This document shows, in pieces, positions 16,301 through 26,079 of a stretch of 35,665 nt of DNA. Source of the stretch: Novosphingobium aerophilum (GTDB taxonomy: Bacteria; Pseudomonadota; Alphaproteobacteria; Sphingomonadales; Sphingomonadaceae). The stretch lies in NCBI RefSeq assembly GCF_014230305.1, contig NZ_JACLAU010000033.1, forward strand, positions 1-35,665. The letters are read 5' to 3'. Below the pieces are notes generated by a model. The model had not been told where the DNA came from. It was given only the letters and a program-made list of their open reading frames with translations, and did no database searches. Every line of letters begins with the position of its first letter. Position 1 is the stretch's first letter. The position numbers and the translations under genes are program-made.

Positions 16301-16779
16301 GGCTTGCGAGGTATTGGTTGGCTGTCGATCAGTTCGATCCGGTAGCCGTCCGGGTCGGTGACCATCATCATCCGCACGAAGCCGTGCACCACCTTGATTT
16401 CCCCGGCTTCGAACCCTGCCGCTCTGAGGCGCGAGGCAACGGCTTCAAGACCGGGCAGCCGAACGGCGATCCGGTCAAACCCGTGGGCATGGGTGATCGG
16501 GCGGATCGGCCCATCCTTGTCGGTTATCAGCATGATCCCGGCATCGGTCGGGTTCATGCCGAAGCCGACTACCACGTCGGGCCGTTCGGCGCTGCCGAAT
16601 CGCATCCTGACTTTCATGCCCAGGCCCTCGGTGTAGAACCGGACCGAACGGGCGGAATCGGTGACGTAAAGCGCCGGACCTACCATGTTTTCGCTTGGCA
16701 TCGCCGGTGGCGGGGTCTGCGCTGAAGCGGGAACGGCGCCAAGTGCCAGCAGGGCAAAAAGGGCAAGTTTGCGGATCAT
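16297..16779 (-). CDS. Exported VOC-family (glyoxalase/bleomycin-resistance fold) protein
   Basis: A 160-residue protein with a clear Sec signal peptide (MIRKLALFALLALGAVPASA, cut before QTPPPA), then one vicinal-oxygen-chelate domain: MVGPALYVTDSARSVRFYTEGLGMKV ... GFDRIAVRLPGLEAVASRLRAAGFE ... MMMVTDPDGYRIELID. The C-terminal Glu (IELID) is the usual metal ligand, but the first ligand position at the start of beta-1 is not a His (GPALYV), so metal binding may be altered. VOC enzymes are normally cytoplasmic, and the signal peptide is unusual. The start is ATG 16779 with GGAGG 7 bases upstream, and it overlaps the DUF1552 stop (ATGA). Its stop in turn overlaps the Hcp-like gene start. It is probably a periplasmic dioxygenase, lyase or binding partner in the DUF1592 module. 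Confidence 0.85.
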   Translation of the reverse strand: MIRKLALFALLALGAVPASAQTPPPAMPSENMVGPALYVTDSARSVRFYTEGLGMKVRMRFGSAERPDVVVGFGMNPTDAGIMLITDKDGPIRPITHAHGFDRIAVRLPGLEAVASRLRAAGFEAGEIKVVHGFVRMMMVTDPDGYRIELIDSQPIPRKP

Positions 16780-18122
16780 GATACTACCTCCGAAATCGGC
16801 TTGGATGTCTGCATGGCACCGCTTCCCCATTCGGTGACGGGAAGTCCCAGTACCTGCTGGATGGTCAGGCCCACGCGCGAGCTGGGATCGCCATTGCCGC
16901 TGATGTGCTGGCCGGGCTTCCAGCGCCCGCCGGCCGATCCGGCAACAAGGATCGGCAGGTTATCGACCGAGTGGATCTTGGCGAAATTGCTTTCGGACGT
17001 GGCCAGGATCAGCGAATGGTCGAGCAGGGTACTGGCACCTTCGCGCACCCCATCCAGGTGCTTCAGCATGGTGGCGAAGGTTTCCATGCTGCGTTCGATG
17101 AAGAAGGTGGCCTTGGGCTGGTAGCCCAGCTTTTCGTCCACCGGTTCTTCGTGGGTCAATTCGTGGAAGGATACAGGCTCGCCTGCCTTGCGCAGGTTCG
17201 ATCCGGCGTTCGACAAGGCCATCGAGAACACGCGGGTCTGGTTGCAGGCGAGCGCCATGACCAGTAGCTGCGCCATGACATCGTGCGTGCGCGTGGCAAC
17301 GTCCCACGTAGGGCCGAGAGTCATCTGGCCAGGTGCCTTGGGGATCGTGCAGGCCTCTGCTGGGGCAGGCTTCTGCAGCATTTGCCCCAGTTGCTCCTCA
17401 ACCTGCCGGACGGAGGTGAAATATTGGTCCACGCGCTGGCGATCCGCGGAACCCAGCGACCGCATCAGCGTATCGCGGTCGTCCTTGACCGAACTCAGCA
17501 CGCTTTCGCGGACCATGATCGCAGGATCCGGCGTGAACCCAGCCTTGTTGGGATCGGCAAATTCCGGCCCGAACAGACGCCGGTAGAGCTGGATTGGATC
17601 GACCTCGCTGGGGTTGACGGTTGAACCGGCCCGCATCGAATAGCTGACGCCGGACTGCCCGGTGCAGGCCAGTTCGAGCGAGCGGAATCGTGTGCCGCGA
17701 CCGATGTGATCCGCTATCAGGCAATCCAACGTCGGTGCTTCCGCCGAACCGCCGGTAACTCCGCCTTTGAGCGGGGCAGAACCGGTCAGCGTCGCCATCA
17801 CACCCGACCAGTGGACAAGGTTCGGTTTGCCATCCAAGATGCAGTTGAAGTTCGAAAAGACACTGACCTTGTCGCGCCACGGGGCGATCGGCGCGAGTTC
17901 CGGCTTCAGGTCATACCCCTTGCCAAGCGTGCTCGGGAACCAGCGCGCCGTATTCACGCCGCAGCCCCAGAACCAGGTGCCGAAGCGCGTGGGAATCGGG
18001 GCGCCGTTCGCCAGGGCTTCGCCATGGCCATCAAGGAACAGGTCGAGCAAGGGCAGGCTTACTGCCACGGCAGCGCCGCGCGCCATGCCGCGCAGCATGT
18101 TTCTTCTGGTCCAGCGGCTCAT
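16776..18122 (-). CDS. DUF1552 protein with twin-arginine signal
   Basis: A 448-residue protein. The N-terminus SRWTRRNMLRGMARGAAVAVSLPLL is a twin-arginine signal followed by a hydrophobic stretch, so the protein is exported folded, possibly with a cofactor. The remainder follows the DUF1552 pattern, for example TRFGTWFWGCGVNTARWFP, VFSNF, SLELA, RRLFG and SLILATSESNFAKIHSVDNLPILVAG. The fold is thought to relate to sulfatase/phosphatase-like DUF1501 proteins, but no reaction is established. It is almost always encoded beside a DUF1592/DUF1588 c-heme protein, as here, where its start overlaps that gene's stop by ATGA. The gene pair presumably makes an exported redox or hydrolytic complex. 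Confidence 0.9.
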   Translation of the reverse strand: MSRWTRRNMLRGMARGAAVAVSLPLLDLFLDGHGEALANGAPIPTRFGTWFWGCGVNTARWFPSTLGKGYDLKPELAPIAPWRDKVSVFSNFNCILDGKPNLVHWSGVMATLTGSAPLKGGVTGGSAEAPTLDCLIADHIGRGTRFRSLELACTGQSGVSYSMRAGSTVNPSEVDPIQLYRRLFGPEFADPNKAGFTPDPAIMVRESVLSSVKDDRDTLMRSLGSADRQRVDQYFTSVRQVEEQLGQMLQKPAPAEACTIPKAPGQMTLGPTWDVATRTHDVMAQLLVMALACNQTRVFSMALSNAGSNLRKAGEPVSFHELTHEEPVDEKLGYQPKATFFIERSMETFATMLKHLDGVREGASTLLDHSLILATSESNFAKIHSVDNLPILVAGSAGGRWKPGQHISGNGDPSSRVGLTIQQVLGLPVTEWGSGAMQTSKPISEVVS

Positions 18123-19828
18123 TTCGTCCTCCTGTAAAGCATTCCGAGATTGGCCTGTTGCGTCCCCGGTTCGGGCAAGGCCGGGCCAAGACTGCGCAGC
18201 GCAGTGCTCGTGGCGATCCGGCGCATCAGCGCCGGCAGACGAAAACCATCGGTCTCGAACCGGGTGATAGCGGTTTCAAGCCAGGCATTGTCGCCTGCGC
18301 CAACAGCGCGGCCCGAACCGTATTCGAACAATCGCTGGACAAGGCAGGCCGGCGGGTCGGCGCTTTCGCGCAAGCGTTGCGACAGGCCCAGCAAGCCGAC
18401 ATAGGGCTTGCCATCGAAAGTGCCCGTGGCGTCAATGGCGGCATCATGTTCGTGCGATCGGAACGCGCCGACACCGTCGTAGTTTTCCAGCGACAGGCCG
18501 ATAGGATCGGTCAAGGCATGGCAACCGGCACAGGCCGGGCTTTCCTGGTGCGCGATCAGGCGCTGGCGCGCGGTTTTGAGCAGCGGATTGGAATCGTCCT
18601 GCACGATGCTGAAGTTGACGTTGGGCGGCGGCGCCGGAACCGGCTGGCACAGCAGCAGTTCGCGCACGGCCTTGCCCCGGATGGTGGGCGAGCTTTTGCC
18701 CTCATGCGTCGGGTCGAGCATAAGGAACCCGGCCAGGCTGAGGATCCCGGCGCGTGGGCTGTCGTCCGGGAAGGTGTAGGGTGCCCAGCCTTCCACGCCT
18801 GCGGAAGGAGCGGGCACCTTGTAAAGCGCGGCCAGGCCCCGGTTCATGAAGGTCTTGCGGGTCGAAAATATGTCCCGATAATCGCCCTTTTCCGTGACCA
18901 GCAGGTTCACCAGTGTGCGCAGTGTCTGTTCCTGCGCATCGCGGGCCAGTTCGGAATTGAATTTGGGGAAGATCGCCTGGTCCTTCACCAGACCGGCGAA
19001 CTGATCGAACCCGAACATGTCGAAGAAGAACGATCGCACGCCCTGTTCGAAACGGGGCGAGGCCATCATCCGATCGACCTGCGCGGCCAGTTTCGCATCT
19101 TCGCGAAGATCTCCGCGTTCCGCCGCCGCCAGCAGCTCCTCGTCGGGCGGTGCATCCCACAGCAGGAAGCTTATCCGGGTGGCAAGCGAGGTATCGTCCA
19201 GCACTGCGCGGCCCATGGCATCAGGCGCGGCAGCGGCGCGTTCGAGGCGGAAGATGAAATAGGGGGATACCAGCAGCCGCGACAGACCGGCCTGCAGGCC
19301 CTTGCCAAAGTCGCCGCTGGTCGCCGCAGCGCGCTGACTGACGGCAACGACGCCCGCCAGTTCGGCGGCATCAAGCGAGCGGCGGTAGAGCAGACGACCG
19401 TACTTGCCAAGGAACTGTTCTGCACAGTCACGGTCGAAGCGGTTGCCTTGGTTGGCGCAGTTTGGGCGCACGCCCGGCAAGGCCAGGGCCTGTTCGGCGA
19501 TTTCGCGGGCGCGCAGTTCGTATTGTTCAAGGCCTGAGGGAGAAACCGAGACGTGGGCTTCGCCGATCGCCAGAAGGCCTTGTTCGCGCAGCGGCGGGGC
19601 GAACCGGCCAGGCACACGTATTCCGTGGCCGAACACCTGTTCGATCGAGCGAAGGTACTGACCTTCGTTCAGGCGGCGCAGCGCCGGACCATGCGAACCG
19701 CCTGTATCCTGGGCCGCAGCAGCACTGGTGGGCTTGACGAAGTCAACGCCCGCAAGCGCAATAGCGGCGATGGCCATACAACACGGCAAAGCCAAGCGGG
19801 TAATTGCCTTTCCAAGTCGTCGGTCCAT
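18119..19828 (-). CDS. DUF1587/1592/1588/1585 multidomain c-heme protein
   Basis: A 569-residue exported protein with an N-terminal hydrophobic signal (about 12-38). The domain order follows the known DUF1587 (LRRLNEGQYLRSIEQVFG, about 50-70), DUF1595, DUF1592 (SLATRISFLLWDAPPDEELLA, about 214-340), DUF1588 (RAGILSLAGFLMLDPTHEGKSSPTIRGKAV, about 359-445) and DUF1585 (C-terminal about 490-560) arrangement. A c-type heme motif C433-A-G-C436-H437 lies in the DUF1588 part. This shows periplasmic location and electron transfer. The start ATG 19828 has GGGAGAG 6 bases upstream. It heads a four-gene operon and is divergent from a cytochrome c' gene, with palindrome C between them. Family reaction is not established. 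Confidence 0.9.
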   Translation of the reverse strand: MDRRLGKAITRLALPCCMAIAAIALAGVDFVKPTSAAAAQDTGGSHGPALRRLNEGQYLRSIEQVFGHGIRVPGRFAPPLREQGLLAIGEAHVSVSPSGLEQYELRAREIAEQALALPGVRPNCANQGNRFDRDCAEQFLGKYGRLLYRRSLDAAELAGVVAVSQRAAATSGDFGKGLQAGLSRLLVSPYFIFRLERAAAAPDAMGRAVLDDTSLATRISFLLWDAPPDEELLAAAERGDLREDAKLAAQVDRMMASPRFEQGVRSFFFDMFGFDQFAGLVKDQAIFPKFNSELARDAQEQTLRTLVNLLVTEKGDYRDIFSTRKTFMNRGLAALYKVPAPSAGVEGWAPYTFPDDSPRAGILSLAGFLMLDPTHEGKSSPTIRGKAVRELLLCQPVPAPPPNVNFSIVQDDSNPLLKTARQRLIAHQESPACAGCHALTDPIGLSLENYDGVGAFRSHEHDAAIDATGTFDGKPYVGLLGLSQRLRESADPPACLVQRLFEYGSGRAVGAGDNAWLETAITRFETDGFRLPALMRRIATSTALRSLGPALPEPGTQQANLGMLYRRTK

Positions 19829-19891
19829 CGTACTCTCCCTCTAGATACTATTTCTGTTTTCGCGCCCGTGCGTTGACCGCCCCGACCAACC

Positions 19892-19912
19892 TATGCGAAG
19901 GTGTGGCGCATA
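19892..19912. promoter_or_regulatory. Putative TetR operator, site C (DUF1592 operon / cytochrome c' divergent region)
   Basis: Inverted repeat TATGCG-N9-CGCATA with perfect 6-base arms, between the divergent DUF1592 gene (start 19828) and the cytochrome gene (start 19940). Same arms and spacing as sites A, B and D. It suggests that this periplasmic redox module is controlled together with the P450 operons. Confidence 0.6.
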
Positions 19913-19939
19913 AGAATGAAGCTTGGGGACGATTTTGAC

Positions 19940-20398
19940 ATGATTGCCCATCACCGCATCCTGATCGCCGTCGCATTGGTTGCTGCACCTGCCTGCGCGG
20001 CCCTGGCCGCCGGAATCGATCCCGCAGAAGCTGAAGGGATCATTTTCGAGCGCCAGCAGATCATGGAACAGCTTGGCAAGGACAGCGATCTTCTCGGCAA
20101 GGTCGTGGCGGGGCTGGAACCTGCAGCCAAGCTGCCGGAAGCGACCCGCGCCATTGCCGATGGCGCGAGGCTGTCGCTGGAAGCCTATCGCCAGCAGGTG
20201 CCGGGCGGGCGGACGAAGGCTGAAGCCTGGTCGAACAACGCCGATTTCATGCGTCGGATGGAAGACTTTGCCCGCAATTCGGAAGCCATGGCCGCCGTCG
20301 GCGCGCGCGGCGACGTGACCGCGGTCACCGGAATGCTGGTCGATGCCTTGCCCTGCAAGCAGTGCCACGATGTCTATCGGACGCCCAAGGTGAACTGA
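19940..20398 (+). CDS. Cytochrome c'-like (class II) periplasmic cytochrome
   Basis: A 152-residue protein with signal peptide (residues 1-24, ending A-L-A-A) and a predicted helical bundle containing GIIFERQQIMEQLGKDSDLLGKVV and WSNNADFMRRMEDFARNSEAMA. The heme-binding motif C139-K-Q-C142-H143 lies at the very C-terminus, the hallmark of class II cytochromes c'. These accept electrons or bind small gases in the periplasm. ATG 19940 is preferred over upstream in-frame starts (19901, 19916), because those would put the operator-like palindrome at 19892-19912 in or directly against the coding region; GGGGA lies 10 bases upstream. It is a likely electron partner of the divergent DUF1592 c-heme protein. 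Its stop lies just 5 bases from the convergent RND pump remnant. Confidence 0.85.
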   Translation: MIAHHRILIAVALVAAPACAALAAGIDPAEAEGIIFERQQIMEQLGKDSDLLGKVVAGLEPAAKLPEATRAIADGARLSLEAYRQQVPGGRTKAEAWSNNADFMRRMEDFARNSEAMAAVGARGDVTAVTGMLVDALPCKQCHDVYRTPKVN

Positions 20399-20403
20399 GC
20401 GGA

Positions 20404-23400
20404 TCATGCTGGTCGGGCTTCCGGTTCGGCGTCGGGGTCGGGCGATCGCACCAACCGGGCAAGGTACGGCGTGATGCGCTTCTCTATCGCTTCGACAAGT
20501 TCGTAGAAGGCCGGCACCAGCACCAGCGACAGCGCCGTCGAACTGACGATGCCGCCGACCACGGCAATCGCCATAGGCTGCCTGGATTCGGAACCTTCGC
20601 CCAATCCCAGCGCGGTCGGCAACATGCCGGCGATCATCGCCACAGAAGTCATGATGATCGGACGGGTGCGTTCGGCGCAGGCGGCGTACAGCGCATCACG
20701 CATGGACAACCCTTCGCGTTCCGATTCGATGGCGAATTCGACCAGCAGGATCGAGTTCTTGGCGCACAGCCCCATCAGCATCAGCAGACCGATCAGCACC
20801 GGCAGGTCCAGCGGCAGCCCCGCCAGCTTGAGCGCGCCAAAGGCACCGACGAGGCTCAGCGGCAGCGCCCCCATGATGACCACGGGCTTGAAGAAGCTGC
20901 GGAACAGCAGGACGAGAACCGAAAATGTCAACGAGATTCCCGCCAGCAAAGCGAGGATGAAGCCGACGAACATCTCGCCGATCATCTGGCTCTGGCCTTC
21001 TTGCGCCTCGTGAATGCCCTTGGGCAATTGCTTCATCACCGACAGATCGCGCACTGCGGCGAGAGCGGTGCCGACAGGGACGCCAACGGCAAGGTCCGCT
21101 TCCACCGCAACGCGCCGTTCGCGCCCAAAGCGAACGATGCGGCCTGGCCCTGCCTTGAATTCCACGCTTGCCACGCTCGATAGCGGTGTGGTTCGCCCGT
21201 CCTTGGTCGGCACGCGCAGGTTGGCGATGGCGTCGAGATCGCGCCGAATCGTTTCGGGCAGGCGTACCCGGATCGGCAAGCGCTGTTCGCCGTCGGAGTA
21301 CTTGGCGACCGAAGCGTCGATGTCGCCGATGGTGGCTACCCGCAGAACGCTGGCAATGGTGCGCGTATCGACGTTGAGCCGCGCGGCCTCGTCTGGCCGG
21401 GGAGTGACGACGAGTTCTGGCCCCGGTGCCGAAGGGCTGGGGCGGGGATCGGAAACGGCGGGTAGTGCCCGCATTTCGCGCAGCATGCGCATCTGGGTGC
21501 GTTCCAGAGCGGCGGAATCTGCGCCTGCCAGCACCACCGTCACAGGGGCCTGCCCGAAGTTGCCCTGGTTGTAGAACCGGGCTTCGGGGATCGCCCGCAA
21601 GCGGGGCGACAGCCGCGCCTGGAAAGCCTCGGACGTTTCCGACCGGTCATGGCGCAGGACGACTGTCAGCGTACCGGTTCGCAGGTCGCCACCACCGGAC
21701 AGAATGGCGCCGCTGGTCGATCCTGCTGCGCGAAGACATGCTCCACATCCGGTTCGCGCAGCAGGATCGCCGTGGCCTTGCTCATCGCCGCCTCCATGTC
21801 GGCGCGCGTGGCGCCGGGCGCGCCTTCGACCGCGATATAGGCGAAGTTACGATTCTGGATGGGCTGGAAGCCGATTGCCAGGGTGGTGGCAAGCACCAGC
21901 GATCCGACGAACAAAAGGGTGCCGATGGCCATGCTCGTCTTTGGCCGATCCAGCGCCCAGGACAGGATCCGTGCATGGTTGGGCATCAGCCCGCCGGCCT
22001 TGCTTGCTTCCTTGCGGGCGCTGTGGGGCAGCAGGAAATAGGCGGCGAGCAGCGGTGTCAGCAGGCGGGCGACCACCAGCGAGAACAGCACCGCAACCGC
22101 GACCGTCAGACCAAACTCCTTGAAGAATTGTCCTGCTTCTCCGGGCATCATCGAAACGGGGGCAAAGACCGCGACAATCGTGGCGGTGGTGGCGATCACC
22201 GCCAGACCGATGGCATCGGCCCCGATCAGTGCCGCCTGATAGGGTGCTTCGCCGCGCTCGATGCGCTTTTCGATGTTCTCGACCTCGACGATGGCGTCGT
22301 CCACCAGGATGCCGATCACCAGCGTCAGTGCCAGCATGGTGATACCGTTAAGGCTGAAGCCCATCATGCCCATGAAGATGAAGGTCGGGATCAGCGACAG
22401 CGGCATGGCGGTGGCCGCGATCAATGTCGCTCGCCAGTCGCGCAAAAAAAGCCAGACCACGATGATGGCAAGCAGGATTCCTTCAAGTAAAACATGGACA
22501 GTCGATCGGAAGCTGCGGGCAGTCTGTTCGGCAGTGCGGGCAATCTGGATGAAGGCCACGCCTGGGTGCTGCGCGGCGATCTCGTCCAGCCCGCGGGCAA
22601 CCGCCCGGTCTACCGCCACGTCGCTCGCGGCGCTGGTCTTGGAAACCTGGATCGCCACCACCGGGCGACCATCGAGACGGGCAAAGCCGCGCACTTCGCT
22701 TTGCCCGTCACCCACCTCGGCGATGTCGGAAAGCCGGACATAGCGGCCCTGTACAGGTATGGTCAGTTCGCGGATCGCGGCCACGGTCTGGGCCGTTCCG
22801 ATGACGCGGATGGACTGTTCTACCCCGCCAACCCCGGATCGCCCACCTGTTCCGTCGACGTTGAAGGCAGCCAGTGCGGAGTTGACCTGTGCCGCGTTGA
22901 TATCCAGCGCCGCCATGCGGGCAGGATCGAGGATGACGTTGATCTCCCGCGCTGCGCCGCCAATGCGTGATATCCGGGCGACGCCGGTCTGGGCTTGCAG
23001 GACACGGGCCACATCGTTGTCGATGAACCAGGCAAGCTGGCTCGCGGTCATGTCGGGGGCGCTGACCGCATAGGTTGCGATCGGCGTGTTATCGAGGTCG
23101 AGCCGTTGCACCGTGGGCGGATCGATGCCGTTGGGCAGTTCCGCCCGCGTGCGTTCCACCGCGGTTCGGACATCGTCGACGGCACGCTGGATCTCGGTTC
23201 CTGTTTCGAACTCGACGGTGGTGGACGATGTTCCCGTGGTGATGGTGGAGTTGATGTTCTTGATCCCCGACACACCTGTCAGCGCATTTTCAATGGGCCG
23301 GGTGATCTGGTTTTCCATCTCTGCCGGCGCTGCACCGCTTTGCGTCACCGTGACCGTGACGATCGGCAGACTGGCATTGGGAAACATCTTCACCGGCAAC

Positions 23401-23498
23401 CGCATATAAGCGACTGCGCCCGCCACGGTCAGAAGGATGAACAGCATCGCCACCGGGATCGGGTTGCGGATGGCCCAGGCGGATATGCGCAGGTTCAT
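20404..23498 (-). pseudogene. RND efflux inner-membrane pump, disrupted by a one-base frameshift
   Basis: Two adjacent reading frames make one HAE1/AcrB-type RND transporter. The N-terminal part (23498 to 21666) has the expected start MNLRISAWAIRNPIPVAMLF, membrane helix 4 with ILVDDAIVEVENIEKRI, and pore-domain segments. It runs out of frame after FAQQ at about 21722. The correct continuation (GSTSGAILSGGGDLRTGTLT) is in another frame and flows into the C-terminal part (RAIPEARFYNQGNFGQAPV to the stop at 20404), with ARPIIMTSVAMIAGMLP and the remaining helices. Restoring one base near 21721-21724 (GGA read as GA) gives exactly 1031 residues, the normal family size. The ATG 23498 overlaps the fusion-protein stop (ATGA). 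It is a genuine mutation or a sequencing error. No other stop interrupts it. Confidence 0.85.
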
Positions 23499-24571
23499 CG
23501 CGCCTTTCCGCCTTCGATCGCCACGACATCGCCTTCAAGCGTGAAGGCGCCGCCCTTGACCGCCACCTGCGCGCCCGCGGGCGGGCCTTCGCGCAGCTCG
23601 ACATAGCCATTCGCATGCTGGCCGGTTCGCACGGTCACGCGCTTGATGCGCCGATCCTTGTCGATAACGCGTACCGATGCCCCATCTGCATCGTACTGCA
23701 CGGCAGCTTCCGGAACGGCCAGAACGCTTGCCGCACGGGTAAAGCGCGCTTCGGCAAAGCCGCCCTGCCGCAACTCCCTGTCGCGGGGCAGGGCGATGCG
23801 AACGCTAACCAGCCCGCTTTGCCCATCCACCCGGGCACCGATCAGCCGGACATTGCCGGTCACGACCTTGCCCGACGGAAGGCGTACGTCCGCCGGATCG
23901 CCTATCGACATGCCGGCTGCCGCGGCTTCGGGCAGCTCGGCATAGAGTTCGATGCTGCCATCGCGGGCGATGCGGAACAGATTGGTGCCTGGGCTGGGCG
24001 TATCGCCCGGCCGCACACTGCGTTCAAGCACCAGGCCGCCGACCGTAGCTCTGACCTTGAGGCGGGCCAGCCTGGTTTCCGCTTCCTGCAACTGGGCCCG
24101 GGTCGCAGCCAGGGCCGCCTGTGTGCTTCGCGCACTGAAGCGCCGGTTGGCGATGGCTTCTCCAGAGAGGACGCCCTCGTTTTCCAGGCCCGCCACGCGC
24201 GCGGCCTGATCCCTGGCCTGCTCCGCCGCAACCGATTGCTGGGCCAGTGTGGCGCGAAGCTGTGCGATCTGGGGCAGAAGCAGACTGGGATCCAGCTCGG
24301 CCAGAATCTGCCCGGCCGATACTTGTGCGCCTTCCTCTACCAGCACCGAGCGCACCCTGAAGCCCCCGACATCAAGCGCGACAGCGGCTTCCTCGCGCGC
24401 CAGAAGGCGTCCGGACGCCCGCAGTGATCCCGCCATTTCGCGCATTTCCACACGGGCGACGGATACGGTTTGGGGCGGCATGGCCTTGCGCTCGCCCTCC
24501 GCATTGCCGCCGCATCCGGCCAGCGCCAGCGCCAGGGCAAGTGCAGGAAGGGCCAGGGTGGCAGAACGCAT
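23495..24571 (-). CDS. RND efflux periplasmic adaptor (membrane fusion) lipoprotein
   Basis: A 358-residue adaptor with a lipoprotein signal (LALALAGC-GG, lipidated Cys about residue 20). The domain order is beta-barrel and lipoyl half-motifs (GRLLAREEAAVALDVGGFRV and VEEGAQVSAGQILAELD), a helical hairpin (about 95-160), and the second lipoyl half (LKVRATVGGLVLERSVRPGDTPSPGTNLFRIA), then beta-barrel and membrane-proximal domain. It bridges pump and outer-membrane channel. The start ATG 24571 with GAAGGA 8 bases upstream follows the outer-membrane-factor stop by 2 bases; a TTG at 24577 would overlap it. It is the only intact member of this three-gene operon, because both neighbours carry disabling lesions. 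Confidence 0.9.
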   Translation of the reverse strand: MRSATLALPALALALALAGCGGNAEGERKAMPPQTVSVARVEMREMAGSLRASGRLLAREEAAVALDVGGFRVRSVLVEEGAQVSAGQILAELDPSLLLPQIAQLRATLAQQSVAAEQARDQAARVAGLENEGVLSGEAIANRRFSARSTQAALAATRAQLQEAETRLARLKVRATVGGLVLERSVRPGDTPSPGTNLFRIARDGSIELYAELPEAAAAGMSIGDPADVRLPSGKVVTGNVRLIGARVDGQSGLVSVRIALPRDRELRQGGFAEARFTRAASVLAVPEAAVQYDADGASVRVIDKDRRIKRVTVRTGQHANGYVELREGPPAGAQVAVKGGAFTLEGDVVAIEGGKAR

Positions 24572-24573
24572 CG

Positions 24574-26031
24574 TCAATCCTTCGGTCTGGGGGTGGCAAG
24601 GTCGATCAGATCGGCATTGGTGCTGGCTTCGGGGCTCCAGCCACCGCCTAGGGCGCGGATCGCGGCAACGCTGTCCGTCAGCAAGGCGGCCCGTCCGGCA
24701 TCTCGGACATTGCGCGCCTGCAACCAGGTTCGCTGGACCTGCAACAGGGTGGTTAGGTCGGTCAGGCCTGCGCGATACCCCTTGCGGGCACGGTCGAGGG
24801 CGCTGGCGGCATTGGTCAACGCATCTTCGAGCTCGGCGGCGCGGCGATGCCCGGAGTGCGCCCGGGCAAGGGTGTTCTCAGCCTCGCCAAAAGCGGTCTG
24901 GACGGCTTTTTCGTAACGGATGGCGGCCTGCTCGGCGCGCGCCTCGCTTACCCGCATAGCTGTGAGAAGCCGCGCGCGATCCAGCACCGGGACGGCGAGA
25001 TTGGCCCCCAGCGACCAGAAACCCGTGCCTATCCCGCCAGCCGATGAACTGGCCGAAACCCCGCCCGCCGGTTGCAGCGAAAGTCGCGGAAACAGGGCCA
25101 GCCGATCGACACGCGTGGTTAGGTTGGCCGAAAGCAAAGACTGTGCTGCCGATCGTACGTCGGGCCGGCGTACCAGCAGGATCGATGGTGCGGCATCCGG
25201 TAACAACGGAGGTGGGGCAAGGTCCGGTTCGATGGCCAGCGCCTCTGTCGCTCCGGCGGGATCTCCGACAAGGATCAGCAGGCTGCGCTTGGCAATGCCA
25301 AGTTCGGTGGCCAGGCGTTCAACCTCGGCCGCGCCGCTTGCGGCATCGCTGTCCAGCCGGGCAAGATCCTGGCCGGATGTCAGGCCCCGTTCGAACCCAA
25401 GGCGTGCAGTGCGGGCCAGTTGCCGCGAAATTTCGAGGCTGCCGCGCGCCGTTTCGAGCTGGGCCGCGATGAGGCGCGCCTAGAACAGTGCCGATGCGGT
25501 ATCGGCTGCTAGGCTCAGCCGACTTGCCGCGAAGTCGAAGGATGCCGCTGCGGCATCGCTGTCGGCCCTGTCGCGCTGGGCGTCCAGTCTTCCGAACAGG
25601 TCAATTTCCCAAGATGGCGAAAAGGTGAGCTGCGCGCTGTCGGTCCGGTCCTGCGCGAGCGCCCCGCCCCACAGGTTTGCGCCGTCCTGCCGCGTGCCGC
25701 TGGCGCTTACCGAACCTGACGGCAGGGTGGCCGCGCGGCTTTGGGAACGCAGGGCGCGCGCCTCACGGATCCGTGCCTGGGCCAGCCGGATGGTTGTGCT
25801 GCGGGTGAGCGCCTGCTCTACCAGCGAGGTCAGCTGGGGATCAGCAAAGTCGCTCCACCATGCCGCACCCGGTAGCGCCGCGGCGACCGGTCCGGCCGTG
25901 GCTCGCGCTTCGAACTTCGGCGGCAGGGAAGGTACGTCAACGGCAGGCCGGACCGCGGGCGCGCAACCCGCCATCGCCAGGGCCACGCAGACTATCATGC
26001 CAAGACCGTATTGCTGTTTGTCGCTAGTCAC
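24574..26031 (-). pseudogene. NodT/OprM-type outer-membrane factor, interrupted by an in-frame TAG
   Basis: One continuous frame of 486 codons would encode an RND outer-membrane lipoprotein: lipobox MAGC near residue 22, WWSDFADPQLTSLVEQALTRSTTIRLAQARIREARA in the first repeat, and RRPDVRSAAQSLLSANLTTRVDRLALFPRL, GANLAVPVLDRARL and TDLTTLLQVQRTWLQARN in the second. Codon 184 (25480-25482) is TAG, between ...ADTASALF and ARLIAAQLETARG. The frame is otherwise open on both sides, and no frame change occurs. A CAG to TAG transition would explain it. The product would be truncated at 183 residues and lose the second beta-barrel half. The start is GTG 26031 or nearby; the ribosome-binding site is weak. 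It is the first gene of the efflux operon. Confidence 0.85.
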
Positions 26032-26079
26032 GAGTGCCGTCGCTTGTGGTTGGATGGCGGCATTCTATCGCTTGCAATT

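Noticed and set aside
18158..19537. 459-codon plus-strand frame opposite the DUF1592 gene
   Set aside because: Shadow of the DUF1592 gene. No start signal, no domain pattern, and composition biased to Arg, Gly and Gln.
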